This document shows, one piece after another, positions 24,979 to 34,147 of a stretch of DNA of 64,000 nucleotides (positions are counted from its first letter, which is position 1; the number at the start of each line of letters is the position of its first letter). This DNA is from Pseudothermotoga elfii DSM 9442 = NBRC 107921 (GTDB taxonomy: Bacteria; Thermotogota; Thermotogae; Thermotogales; DSM-5069): contig NC_022792.1 of NCBI RefSeq assembly GCF_000504085.1, forward strand, positions 1,764,001 through 1,828,000. Direction: 5' to 3'. A model generated the notes under the pieces. It ran no database searches and was not told the origin of the DNA. It saw nothing but the letters and a program-made list of their open reading frames with translations. A program made the translations under genes and the position numbers.

Positions 24979-26468
24979 TTCTTATAGGTCTCCCTTAAAA
25001 ATACAAGACTCTCGTTTGCAAGAAGTTTGAAACCTTCAACAGATGCATTACTCACAAAGACCTGATTTGCACTGTACAGGAATATAACGGGTGATTCTTT
25101 TACGATGATCCTTTGCAATTCATCGTAGATAGCCTTTCTCTTTGATATGTCGACTTCACTTCTCCCGAGATCGAGTAATTCATCAACCCTTGGATTTGAA
25201 TACAGGAAAACATTTGTCGATCCACCGGTATGGAATGTTCTGTAAAATTGAATATCAGGTTCTATTGATCCGCTGTTCATAGAAATGAAGGCATCGAAAT
25301 CGCTCTCACGCCACTTTTTGACGAATATACCCCATTCGACCAGGTTGATCTTCACTTTAACACCGATTTCCGCAAGTTGAGCTTGAATAACCTGCGCAAC
25401 TTTATCGAAATTATATCTCTGTGATGCTACAATTTCGAACTCAAAACCATTTGGATAACCAGCTTGTGCCAAAAGCTCTTTTGCCTTTGCAGGATTGTAT
25501 GTGTATTCATCAAAAGCCTTTGGTTGAAGTGCCCATGGCTGAACAGCTGGATTCAACGGGCCTGTTACTACTCCTTCGGAAAAAGCAACAGCTTTTATAA
25601 TGGCTTCTCTGTTGATAGCGTAGTTAAGCGCATTTCTCACCCTTGGATCGTTCAAAGGTTTTCTCGTGGTGTTAATACCTATCAGGTAATAACTGAGTAC
25701 CGGTGATCTGTAGATTTTGAATTTACCTTCTGGGAATTGCTTGAGATTCAATGGCTCATTGATCTTGGCTATATCAACATCGCCATTCTTCAAAGCCGCT
25801 ACTCTGGAAACTTCTTCGGGCATGAAAACGATTCTGATTTCATCGAATTTGGGTTGATCTTTCACAAAGTAATAAGGATTTTTCTTCAAAATGATGTAAT
25901 TCCCGGGTACATATTCGGCTAAATAGAATGGACCTGTTCCGTTTGTTTCAAGTTGCATATTTTTTCCAGATTCAACAAATTTTTTGGAAACTATTGAGCT
26001 ATTCACGCCCGCGAAATTAGGTAAAAGTGCGCTTGCCATGGGTTTTTTCAGCTTGAACTCGATTTTGTTGTTGTCTATGGCTTTGATAGATTCGACATCT
26101 TGATAAAACGCGGCAGCAGGAGATTTTGTGTCCGGATCCAATATTCTTTGAAAACTGAAAAGCACATCCTCAACGGTTAAAGGAGTCCCATCGTGAAATT
26201 TCACACCCTCCCTGATTTTGAAAATAATTGTATAAGGATCCACAGCTTTGGCTTCTTCGGCAAGGTTTGGTATTAATCTCATATTTTCATCATATCTGAA
26301 TAAACCATCGTAGATATTTTCCAAAACCCTGTGAGATGCGAAAGCTGTAACAAGGTGTGGATCAAGACCTACAGGTTCTGTTTCCATAGCGATAATCAAT
26401 CTTCCATCAGCTGCAAAAATCCCAGCTACTGCAAAAACTGCCAGAATAGCTACCAAAAACTTCTTCAT
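24975..26468 (-). CDS. Peptide-type substrate-binding protein (solute-binding family 5)
   Basis: About 497 residues with a signal peptide (MKKFLVAILAVFAVAGIFAADG). The family 5 pattern is clear: an early LDPHLVTAFASHRVLENIYDGLF segment, VKFHDGTPLTVEDVLFSFQR, and LNDPRVRNALNYAINREAIIKAV. Family members bind peptides, nickel or oligosaccharides. The ATG at 26468 is preferred because AAAGGGGG lies upstream; the longer frame runs back into the GntR gene. With nagZ and murQ in the same run, a muropeptide or GlcNAc-MurNAc-type ligand is a reasonable guess. Confidence 0.92.
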   Translation of the reverse strand: MKKFLVAILAVFAVAGIFAADGRLIIAMETEPVGLDPHLVTAFASHRVLENIYDGLFRYDENMRLIPNLAEEAKAVDPYTIIFKIREGVKFHDGTPLTVEDVLFSFQRILDPDTKSPAAAFYQDVESIKAIDNNKIEFKLKKPMASALLPNFAGVNSSIVSKKFVESGKNMQLETNGTGPFYLAEYVPGNYIILKKNPYYFVKDQPKFDEIRIVFMPEEVSRVAALKNGDVDIAKINEPLNLKQFPEGKFKIYRSPVLSYYLIGINTTRKPLNDPRVRNALNYAINREAIIKAVAFSEGVVTGPLNPAVQPWALQPKAFDEYTYNPAKAKELLAQAGYPNGFEFEIVASQRYNFDKVAQVIQAQLAEIGVKVKINLVEWGIFVKKWRESDFDAFISMNSGSIEPDIQFYRTFHTGGSTNVFLYSNPRVDELLDLGRSEVDISKRKAIYDELQRIIVKESPVIFLYSANQVFVSNASVEGFKLLANESLVFLRETYKK

Positions 26469-26490
26469 GAAAGCACCCCCTTTATGGTTT

Positions 26491-27240
26491 TCATTTTTCA
26501 AAAACACCAGTTGTTTTTAGTTCGATTTTGAATCTGTATTTGTCTCCTCTATAAATAGATCTGACAAATTCCAGGCATTTGTTAGCTGTAGTGTAAGTGT
26601 AACGTTTTCTAAGCAAAGCGCACAGGCCTGCTGAAACATTCAAATATTTAGCATCCATGCCAGATACTTGCGTGACCTCAAGAATCTCGTATGCCCTCAA
26701 AAGCGGCAATTTCAAATCTGCTCTTAAAAAATCATAGAGAGATTCCTTTGACATATCTCTTTTCAGGATATTCAGTAATCTGACATCAACAGAAGTATTC
26801 AAATAAGCACTTTCTATTGCCACGGGCTCTTCGTTCATATAACGCACTCGTTTCAGCAATATAACCATTGTCCCCTGGTCAATCGCAAATACCTCTGCAA
26901 GATCTGGTGGAACCTCCACCAATTTGTTTTCAAGAACGATGGATTTTACGGCGAATCCTTCTTCTTTCGCTTTGTCAGTGAAACCTTTAAGTACATTCAT
27001 CTGCTCTTCTTCTTTCTTACCAGTGATAAAAGTACCTCTGCCCTTTGCTCTCGTTATAAAACCTTCTGATCTCAATTCCTCAAGAGCTCTTCTAACTGTT
27101 AATCTGCTCACATTATAGATTTGCACCAGCTCAGATTCGGGTGGTATTCTATCACCTGGTTTGTAGACACCATCAAGAATTTTCTGCCTCAAATTCTGAT
27201 AAACTTTGTAATAAAGCGGAATGGGGTATTCTTTATCCAT
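26491..27240 (-). CDS. GntR/HutC-family transcriptional regulator
   Basis: About 249 residues. The winged helix-turn-helix at residues 8-72 contains GDRIPPESELVQIYNVSRLTVRRALEEL and RGRGTFI; the UTRA effector domain follows (about 90-240). Such regulators often sense amino-sugar phosphates. The ATG at 27240 follows AAGGGGA. Sitting between murQ and the importer, it probably controls this operon; a candidate site is the 13-base palindrome at 29745-29757. Confidence 0.9.
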   Translation of the reverse strand: MDKEYPIPLYYKVYQNLRQKILDGVYKPGDRIPPESELVQIYNVSRLTVRRALEELRSEGFITRAKGRGTFITGKKEEEQMNVLKGFTDKAKEEGFAVKSIVLENKLVEVPPDLAEVFAIDQGTMVILLKRVRYMNEEPVAIESAYLNTSVDVRLLNILKRDMSKESLYDFLRADLKLPLLRAYEILEVTQVSGMDAKYLNVSAGLCALLRKRYTYTTANKCLEFVRSIYRGDKYRFKIELKTTGVFEK

Positions 27241-27293
27241 TTTCAATCCCCTTTCTCATAAATTTTAGCGATGTTTAAATAATAGCAAAAAAC

Positions 27294-28193
27294 TTATCTA
27301 ACTGCTATCTGTAAAGCTTTTCTAAGATTTGATTGATCTTGTAGTATTTTTCTGCATTCCTCGACATCATTTTTTGACAAAATCATCAATACCGCTACTT
27401 TCACATTGTAATCAGCTTTCTTTAAATAAATCTCTGCTGTCTGTTTATCTACACCTGTTATGTGAGTAACTATATTCTGAGCTCTTTCTCTAAGTTTTTC
27501 ATTTAAAACCATAACATCAACCATGAGGTTGTCGTAAACCTTGCCCATCTTAACCATAACAGTTGTACTTATCATATTTAGAATCATCTTCTGCGCTGTG
27601 CCGGCTTTCATTCTCGTGCTGCCCGCTACAACCTCTGGCCCAGTTTCAGCAGCAATCACAACATCAGCGTATTCGGCCAGAAGAGGTTTTCTCACATTAC
27701 ATATCAGAGCGGTTTTACAACCACACTGCTTAGCATATCTTAAAGCACCTGCTACATAAGGTGTCCTTCCACTGGCAGCTATTCCAATAACAACATCTTT
27801 TTCAGAAGGTTTGTAGAAAAATAGATCATTTTTTCCACCTTCTTCATCATCTTCTACGCCTTCTACAGATTTTCCAAGTGCTTGAGTGCCACCCGCTATT
27901 ATTGGAATAAATACACCCTCCTGCAGGCTGTAAGTGGGAATCAATTCAACAGCATCTACATATGCAACTCTACCACTCGTTCCAGCTCCTACATAAAATA
28001 CGCGTCCGTTCTTTTCAAGGCAGTTTATACACATTTGGACAACCTTATCTATTTCTGCCAACACCTCTCTTATTGCGAGAGCCACAAGTGCGTCTTCTTC
28101 GTTAATGAGTTTGAGTATTTCGAAAGTATCTCTCGCATCAAGATTTCTTGTTTTGGGATTCACCATTTCTGTAGGTAAATTGGACAGACTCAT
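27294..28193 (-). CDS. murQ: N-acetylmuramic acid 6-phosphate etherase
   Basis: Splits the lactyl ether of MurNAc-6-phosphate to give GlcNAc-6-phosphate and D-lactate. The 299-residue length is normal. It is a SIS-domain protein: GAGTSGRVAYVDAVEL near residue 70, GVEDDEEGG near 115 with the conserved acidic residues, AASGRTPYVAGAL, and the signature STRMKAGTAQKMILNM near 200. It overlaps nagZ by four bases. The D-lactate it releases could feed the GlcD-type dehydrogenase encoded next to nagZ on the other strand. Confidence 0.96.
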   Translation of the reverse strand: MSLSNLPTEMVNPKTRNLDARDTFEILKLINEEDALVALAIREVLAEIDKVVQMCINCLEKNGRVFYVGAGTSGRVAYVDAVELIPTYSLQEGVFIPIIAGGTQALGKSVEGVEDDEEGGKNDLFFYKPSEKDVVIGIAASGRTPYVAGALRYAKQCGCKTALICNVRKPLLAEYADVVIAAETGPEVVAGSTRMKAGTAQKMILNMISTTVMVKMGKVYDNLMVDVMVLNEKLRERAQNIVTHITGVDKQTAEIYLKKADYNVKVAVLMILSKNDVEECRKILQDQSNLRKALQIAVR

Positions 28194-29698
28194 TTGAACA
28201 CCTCCACTGGTAATTCTCCAAGGGGTTTAATCTCTCCGAGCAAAACCTTAAAAAGTGCCCTTTGGGAAACCATTTCATAACTGTAAGAACATATAGAAGA
28301 TGAGTTAACAAGAAAACAATCATACGGATTTCTCATTGCCACAACAAGCAACTGTCTGAAATTGCTTCTTGCCTGTTCGAGCAATCGACTCTGCCAGGTA
28401 CTGAGATGAGCATTTTCCGTGAAAAAAACACATTTTTTACCTTTTTTCACCAATTTTGAATCTTTATCAACCACCAACAATTCACAACCAAATTTTTCTG
28501 ACAATTCCTTCGCAACCCATGGAATACCCGTTTGAGTTTCCTGAACCTGAACAAGCCTGCTTGTTTTCACAGTGATCACACAATCATTCACAGATAACTC
28601 AAGAGGAATCATCTTATCTTCATCGCTCACAAGAGTTATAGATTGTTCTGCTATTTTGTCCATGATCTTTTCATGATCAGAAAAATCAAATGATATTTCA
28701 TCGGGAAACGTTTTTAAATAGAATTTCTCTTTAAAATTTTTAATTCTTCCAAGAGATTCAGATAACCTTTTTTCAAGCTCAGGATTTTTCTTTATCTGCT
28801 CAAGTAAAGCTTTTTTGGCAGAAATTTGAGCCTGTGGTTCATGACATAAACTTAAAACATCCATACCTGATTTGAATGAATTAATCACCGCATCTTCAAC
28901 AGACATAGCTTTTGTTATGCCACCCATCAACAGATCATCAGCCACAGCTATACCATGATAGTTCAACGTTTTTCTGAGCAAATCTGTGAGTATTTCTTTT
29001 GAAACCGTAGCTGGCAGCCTGTCTGGTTGCAATTGTGGTAAATGTATATGGCTCGGCATGATACTTTCTAAACCTTCTTTCATAAGCTCAACAAAGGGTA
29101 TCAATTCCCATCTTTTGAGTTCTTCAAGAGATTTTTGCAAAACAGGCATATCTAAGTGCGCATCAACTTCCACACTTCCTTTTCCAGGAAAATGCTTACC
29201 GCAGGCTGCGACTGATTCCTCGCTTAAACCCTTGTAAAAAGCCTTGGCGAACTTTATCACTTTTTGCGGTGTGTCCCCAAAACTTCTCACTCCAATTCCC
29301 GGGTTATTCGGATTGTCATTTATATCAAGCACCGGGGCAAGATTCCACGTAATTCCAAGAGATTTCATTTCCAAAGCCAGAATCTTCCCAGCGAGATATG
29401 CATTGTTTTCATCTTTCGTCGCCGCAAGGGCCATCGCTCCACAGCTCACTGTAAATCCATTTCTAAGCCTTGTTACAATTCCTCCTTCCTGATCTATGGA
29501 AAAGACTACAGGCTTTTTGACAACTTTTCTGAGCTCTTTGATCAGCTGGTAAAGTTGCTCCGGAGATTCAATGTTTCTTGAAAAAAGTATGATAAAACCA
29601 GGTTTAACCTGCTCAAGAACGCGCGCAGTCTCATCAGTTAATTCCGTACCATCTATACCAACCATAAAAAGCTCCCCAGCAAGGCTTTCTAAGCTCAT
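28190..29698 (-). CDS. nagZ: Beta-N-acetylhexosaminidase, glycoside hydrolase family 3 (NagZ-like)
   Basis: Removes GlcNAc from muropeptides; no signal peptide, so cytoplasmic. About 502 residues, longer than minimal NagZ (about 340) because it carries the second GH3 domain, as in Bacillus-type enzymes. SIDQEGGIVTRL is near residue 68, and the NagZ catalytic loop GKHFPGKGSVEVDAH supplies the His acid/base near 165-180. Second ATG 29698 is chosen because AAGGAGG is six bases before it and touches the first ATG. It is the first gene of the run with murQ, a GntR regulator and a peptide-type importer. Confidence 0.92.
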   Translation of the reverse strand: MSLESLAGELFMVGIDGTELTDETARVLEQVKPGFIILFSRNIESPEQLYQLIKELRKVVKKPVVFSIDQEGGIVTRLRNGFTVSCGAMALAATKDENNAYLAGKILALEMKSLGITWNLAPVLDINDNPNNPGIGVRSFGDTPQKVIKFAKAFYKGLSEESVAACGKHFPGKGSVEVDAHLDMPVLQKSLEELKRWELIPFVELMKEGLESIMPSHIHLPQLQPDRLPATVSKEILTDLLRKTLNYHGIAVADDLLMGGITKAMSVEDAVINSFKSGMDVLSLCHEPQAQISAKKALLEQIKKNPELEKRLSESLGRIKNFKEKFYLKTFPDEISFDFSDHEKIMDKIAEQSITLVSDEDKMIPLELSVNDCVITVKTSRLVQVQETQTGIPWVAKELSEKFGCELLVVDKDSKLVKKGKKCVFFTENAHLSTWQSRLLEQARSNFRQLLVVAMRNPYDCFLVNSSSICSYSYEMVSQRALFKVLLGEIKPLGELPVEVFK

Positions 29699-29728
29699 AT
29701 CCATCCTCCTTAATGAATTTCTGGGATT

Positions 29729-29784
29729 ATTATATCAGATATTCAGACAATATGTCTTTACATTATGGTCATTTATGGTATAAG
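29729..29784. promoter_or_regulatory. Divergent promoters with a 13-base palindrome (nagZ and etfB)
   Basis: For etfB: -35 TTTACA (29757-29762), a 16-base spacer and -10 TATAAG (29779-29784). For nagZ on the minus strand, a TATAAT -10 lies at 29734-29729. Between them, AGACAATATGTCT (29745-29757; arms AGACA/TGTCT) could be an operator for the GntR regulator and would touch both promoters. Confidence 0.6.
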
Positions 29785-29818
29785 ATATGTACAGCAGATA
29801 GAGTGAGGTGTTATCAGC

Positions 29819-30619
29819 ATGAAAATACTTGTTCTTGCAAAACAGGTACCGGACACAGATAGGGTAAAGATAGATCCAGAAACTGGAACCATGATTCGTG
29901 AGGGATTGGATGCTATTATGAACCCTCTTGACATGCATGCTCTTGAATTAGCATTGAATCTGAAAGAATCCCATCAGGCACATATAACGGTAATGAGCAT
30001 GGGCCCAATGAATTGCGAGGAAGTTTTGAAAGATGCATACGCTCTTGGAGCAGACAGAGCAATACTTCTGAGCGATCCATTTTTTGCAGGTTCAGATACA
30101 TGGGCTACCAGCTTTACTTTGTCTGAAGCAATTAAAAGACTGAATATCTCGTTCGATCTTGTTCTTTGCGGCGAAAAAGCCACCGATGGTGAAACAGGTC
30201 AGGTTGGGATAGAACTCGCTATGCTCTTGAACCTGCCTGTGTTAACCTATGTATCAAAATTCATAGCAATTGAAGAACAATCAATAGTGGCTGAAAGAAC
30301 CACAGAAGATGCGTATGAGGTATGGAAGGTAAAACTACCAGCGGTTCTTGCAGTTTTAAGAACTGTAAGCGAGCCAAGACTGCCAACATTATCTGGCAAA
30401 AAAGCGGCGCTTGGTAAAAAAGTTGAGATATACACAGCAAAGGATCTCGGCTTTTCTCAGAACGAAGTCGGCCTAAGAGCTTCCCCTACAAGAGTCGTGA
30501 AAGTTTATAATACTAAATTTTCAAGAAATTGTTTCATATACTCAGGAAAAGATGTTTCAAAAGGAATAAAAGAAATCGTGGAGATTCTAAAGCCATACAA
30601 AGGAAGTGCAGTGAAATGA
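29819..30619 (+). CDS. etfB: Electron transfer flavoprotein, beta subunit
   Basis: A 266-residue subunit that binds a nucleotide/flavin and shuttles electrons. It has the family's KQVPDTDRVKIDPETGT near the N-terminus, NPLDMHALELAL, the ALGADRAILL strand, and CGEKATDGETGQVG near residue 120. The ATG follows GAGGTGT. It forms one unit with etfA (four-base overlap) and a GlcD-type dehydrogenase. Confidence 0.95.
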   Translation: MKILVLAKQVPDTDRVKIDPETGTMIREGLDAIMNPLDMHALELALNLKESHQAHITVMSMGPMNCEEVLKDAYALGADRAILLSDPFFAGSDTWATSFTLSEAIKRLNISFDLVLCGEKATDGETGQVGIELAMLLNLPVLTYVSKFIAIEEQSIVAERTTEDAYEVWKVKLPAVLAVLRTVSEPRLPTLSGKKAALGKKVEIYTAKDLGFSQNEVGLRASPTRVVKVYNTKFSRNCFIYSGKDVSKGIKEIVEILKPYKGSAVK

Positions 30620-31566
30620 TATGTGTGCTCAACGATCGCACTGATCGAACTACCCTGGAATTGCTAAGTAAATCAAACCAAATGGCAGAAAAAATAAATT
30701 CTCAGCTGATGCTTATATTGTGTTGCACGAAAAATCCAGATATAGACATTTTAAAAAAATATGCCGATAAAATAATCGTTCTGATTTTCGAAAAAATGGA
30801 AAGACTTTCACCTGAACCATTGATAGAGTATGTGGAAAAAACTGTCAGGGAATACAGTCCAACTATAATACTTGCACCAGCTACCACTTTTGGAAGAACT
30901 ATTATGCCAGCACTCGCAGCTAAACTGAAAACAGGCTTAACGGCAGATTGTACAGAACTCGATGTCGATGAAAATGGAAACCTTTTACAAACAAGGCCAG
31001 CGATCGGTGGAAATGTCATGGCGACAATAATCACCCCAAATCACCGGCCTCAAATGGCAACAGTCAGGCCAAAAGTCTTTCCAATCTTACAGGTGAAAAA
31101 ACAAAAATGCGAGATCATTTTCAAAAGAATTACCGAAACAACCGACAAATATCAATTGATAGGATTTACAGAGAAAAAAGAAGCGAAAATAGAAGATTCA
31201 GAGGTAGTAATATCTGTTGGAAAGGGACTCAGGAAAAAAGAAAATGTTCAGATAGCTGAAAAACTTGCCCGATTAATCAATGGAGCAGTTGGCGCAACAA
31301 GAGCCGTTGTAGATGCAAAATGGATCTCTTTTGATCACCAGGTTGGATTAAGTGGAAAAGTAGTCAAACCTAAAATCTACATTGCTGCAGGCATATCTGG
31401 TGCTGTACAGCACCTTGCCGGGATGCAAACTTCACAAATCATTATCGCTATTAACAAAGATAAATACGCTCCAATCTTCAAGGTGGCAGACATAGGAATA
31501 GTTTCAGATGCATGCAGTACCCTTGAACAGATAACTAAATACCTGGAGGATGAAACTAATGAATAG
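30616..31566 (+). CDS. etfA: Electron transfer flavoprotein, alpha subunit
   Basis: 316 residues. The C-terminal FAD domain shows GATRAVVDAKWISFDHQVGLSGK and the isoalloxazine/adenine contact region GISGAVQHLAGMQTS, and PIFKVADIGIVSD near the end. The ATG at 30616 overlaps the etfB stop as ATGA; the frame is open about 30 codons upstream, but that part is shadowed by etfB. No ferredoxin domain is fused, unlike some bifurcating EtfA proteins. Confidence 0.95.
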   Translation: MICVLNDRTDRTTLELLSKSNQMAEKINSQLMLILCCTKNPDIDILKKYADKIIVLIFEKMERLSPEPLIEYVEKTVREYSPTIILAPATTFGRTIMPALAAKLKTGLTADCTELDVDENGNLLQTRPAIGGNVMATIITPNHRPQMATVRPKVFPILQVKKQKCEIIFKRITETTDKYQLIGFTEKKEAKIEDSEVVISVGKGLRKKENVQIAEKLARLINGAVGATRAVVDAKWISFDHQVGLSGKVVKPKIYIAAGISGAVQHLAGMQTSQIIIAINKDKYAPIFKVADIGIVSDACSTLEQITKYLEDETNE

Positions 31567-32953
31567 CATTATAGAACATCTCAGGAAAATCGTGGGCGAG
31601 GAAAATATTAAGACAGATGTTGAAGAACTCGAAAGATATTCGAAAGATGAGACAAGCGGTGTGAGGCCTCCTTTGCCAATGGCAGTTGTTTTTGCTAACA
31701 GTGCAAACGAAGTAAGTGAGATAATGAAATTTGCCTATAATCACAAAATTCCAGTCACACCAAGAGGCGCCGGCACAGGTCTGTCTGGTGGGGCTGTTGC
31801 TGAAAAAAATGGACTGATATTATCACTGGAAAAAATGAATCATATAATCGAATTTGACGCAGAAAATATGACTGTCACTGTAGAGCCCGGCGTCATAACA
31901 GACGAGATACAGAAGCTCGCTGAAGAACATGGCTTATTTTATGCAGGAGATCCTGCCAGCAGCGAAAGTTCTTCAATAGGTGGGAATGTGGCAGAGAACG
32001 CAGGGGGCGTAAAGGTATTAAAGTATGGTCCCACGAGCTATCATGTTCTTGGAATAGAAGTCGTTTTGCCCACAGGAGAAATAGTCCACTTTGGTGGAAA
32101 AATGATGAAAAATGTCATGGGATACGATATGATAAGACTCTTCATAGGAAGCGAAGGCACACTTGGAATAGTGACAAAAATAATACTCAGATTGATTCCA
32201 AAGCCAAAATATTCCGCTGTACTTCTCGCACCTTTTGAAAGCATTGACGATGCTGTTAGGTGCGTACCGAAAGTACTTTCTCAATCTGGAATCCTCCCTA
32301 CATCTATAGAGTTGATGGACAAATATTCAGTACAGATGGCTTCCAGATTTCTGAACGAGGCCATACCTTATCAAGAAGCAGGATGTCACCTGATATTCGA
32401 GATTGATTCATCTGACAGGCAAAGCTTAATCAAACTGTATATATCACTCGGCGAGAAACTTCAGCAGATGGGAGCAATGGAAGTTTACATAGCAGATAAC
32501 AGACATCAAAAGATGAAGATATGGAAATTCAGAAAGGCAATAGCTGAGGGAATAATTGCTTTCAGACCAGAACATTGCATGGAAGATGTAAGTGTTCCAA
32601 TCAATGCCATACCCAGGTTGATCCAATCTACCTATCAGATAGCCAGAAAAAACAACATCGAAGTTTTAAATTTTGGCCATGTTGGCGATGGAAATGTCCA
32701 TGTGACTTTCCTCAAACCGGAGTCAATGAACAATGAAAACTGGAAGTTGTCAACTGAAAAATCCTTAGAAGAACTCTATCAGATCACGGCGCAGTTAGAA
32801 GGAAGTATGACTGGAGAGCACGGTGTTGGACTAAAGAGAAAAAAATACCTGCCCATATTTTTCCGTCAGGAAGAAATAGACTTGATGAAAAAAATCAAAA
32901 AAGCGATAGATCCCGGAAACATTTTGAATCCTTCGAAATTATTTATGTCTTGA
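31559..32953 (+). CDS. GlcD-type FAD-linked dehydrogenase (D-lactate/glycolate type)
   Basis: About 464 residues. The FAD-binding domain 4 contains VTPRGAGTGLSGGAVAEKNGLIL near residue 70 and a DPASSESSSIGGNVAENAGG loop near 135. The C-terminal domain has FGHVGDGNVHVTF and ends TGEHGVGLKRKKYL...DPGNILNPSKLF, as in the D-lactate and glycolate dehydrogenases. It probably passes electrons to the EtfAB encoded just upstream, as in anaerobic lactate dehydrogenase/Etf complexes. The ATG at 31559 is preferred: GGAGG is nine bases before it. Its 3' end overlaps the convergent transporter gene by 11 bases. Confidence 0.9.
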   Translation: MNSIIEHLRKIVGEENIKTDVEELERYSKDETSGVRPPLPMAVVFANSANEVSEIMKFAYNHKIPVTPRGAGTGLSGGAVAEKNGLILSLEKMNHIIEFDAENMTVTVEPGVITDEIQKLAEEHGLFYAGDPASSESSSIGGNVAENAGGVKVLKYGPTSYHVLGIEVVLPTGEIVHFGGKMMKNVMGYDMIRLFIGSEGTLGIVTKIILRLIPKPKYSAVLLAPFESIDDAVRCVPKVLSQSGILPTSIELMDKYSVQMASRFLNEAIPYQEAGCHLIFEIDSSDRQSLIKLYISLGEKLQQMGAMEVYIADNRHQKMKIWKFRKAIAEGIIAFRPEHCMEDVSVPINAIPRLIQSTYQIARKNNIEVLNFGHVGDGNVHVTFLKPESMNNENWKLSTEKSLEELYQITAQLEGSMTGEHGVGLKRKKYLPIFFRQEEIDLMKKIKKAIDPGNILNPSKLFMS

Positions 32954-33794
32954 GTTTGAGTTTTTTGTTTATGACCGGAAAAGCATACCTGCACGTTACC
33001 GAACAAAGTATTACCGTTCCTCCCAGAAGGGCCCATTTTCCGGGCGTTTCTTTTGTGGCAATGAAAACCCAGACGGGATTTAAAATTGGCTCCAGAACAG
33101 GAACAAGTATGGCTTCAAGTGCAGTTACATGTTTTATTGCAATTGAGTACAGTATGTAAGATATCCCAAGCTGAACAGTTCCAAGAAGTATTATTCCCAA
33201 GAACCCTGATAGGGAAGGCAATGGTTCTGTCATAAAAGGAAGCGAAAACAATGCTGCAAAAATATTACCAAGAAAAACCGATTCTGTCGTTGAAGATTTC
33301 TTTTGTCTTCTTAAAAAAACAATCATGAAAGCAAAAGAAATCCCGCTCAAAATTGCAAATATATTGCCAAGCAAATTTCCGAAATCAAGCTCATCCAGAA
33401 AGAAAAGGATCATACCAGAGAAAACCAAACCAATTGTCAGCCAATCATATCTGTTTGCTTTCTCCTTTAAAAGCCATGAACCAAGCAAAGCAACATAAAC
33501 GGGGGCACTGTATTGAAGCAATATTGCATTTGCTGCTGTTGTGAACTTGTTTGCCATCACAAACAAAATAACGACTCCTGCATAGAAAAAAGCTGCAAGT
33601 AATTGATCAATACTCCAGGTTAACCTGGGTTTTCTCAAATAAATAAGCATAACAATCGCTGCAATAGCGCTTCTTGAACCGGCTATCGCAATTGGATTCC
33701 AATCAACTAATTTTATCAACACTCCACCAAGGCTCCACAATATTGCCGTGATTACCAGATAAATAAAAGATGTTGATCTTCCCATATCTTTCAT
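32943..33794 (-). CDS. EamA-family (drug/metabolite) exporter
   Basis: A 283-residue membrane protein with ten predicted helices in two EamA repeats: WSLGGVLIKLVDWNPIAIAGSRSAIAAIVM in the first half, and ISYILYSIAIKHVTALEAILVPVLEPILNPVWVFI in the second. Substrate unknown. No clear ribosome site precedes either of two candidate starts (33794, 33785). It converges with the dehydrogenase gene. Confidence 0.88.
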   Translation of the reverse strand: MKDMGRSTSFIYLVITAILWSLGGVLIKLVDWNPIAIAGSRSAIAAIVMLIYLRKPRLTWSIDQLLAAFFYAGVVILFVMANKFTTAANAILLQYSAPVYVALLGSWLLKEKANRYDWLTIGLVFSGMILFFLDELDFGNLLGNIFAILSGISFAFMIVFLRRQKKSSTTESVFLGNIFAALFSLPFMTEPLPSLSGFLGIILLGTVQLGISYILYSIAIKHVTALEAILVPVLEPILNPVWVFIATKETPGKWALLGGTVILCSVTCRYAFPVINKKLKLKT

Positions 33795-33907
33795 GATTCA
33801 ATCATACTATCTTTATAGATCTCCAAAGTATCGACTTTGTTTCAGATATATCTTCATGAAATCTCAACAGCATTAGATGTTATCTTATTTATGTAGGAGG
33901 TTGGAGC

Positions 33908-34131
33908 GTGAAAGAAGCGATGATCGTTTATACATCCCGTGAAAATGCTGCAAAATTCCCTGAGCAATCCGGCTTCAAAATAACATTAGAAAAGTATCTG
34001 CTGAGGAGAAAAAAGCTTTATATGTCGAAATCAACTGTTTCCATCATGAACACGGAAAGAGGGAATTTAGCATTTGCATAAAAGAAAAGGCAGCGGAGAA
34101 TGCTGTAAATCTTGATTCGCTGGGTAATTAT
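33908..34131 (+). pseudogene. Small frameshifted gene, function unknown
   Basis: AGGAGG (33896-33901) precedes a GTG start at 33908 and a coding-like frame beginning MKEAMIVYTSRENAAKFP. That frame runs into stop at about 34081, while the next frame (open from 33964) gives a plausible tail, EEKKALYVEINCFHHEHG then ENAVNLDSLGNY, ending at 34131 just before the next gene's ribosome site. A single shift around 33970-34010 would join them. I do not recognise the family. It could be a real decayed gene, a sequencing error, or a programmed shift. Confidence 0.5.
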
Positions 34132-34147
34132 TAAAGGAGGGAACAAA

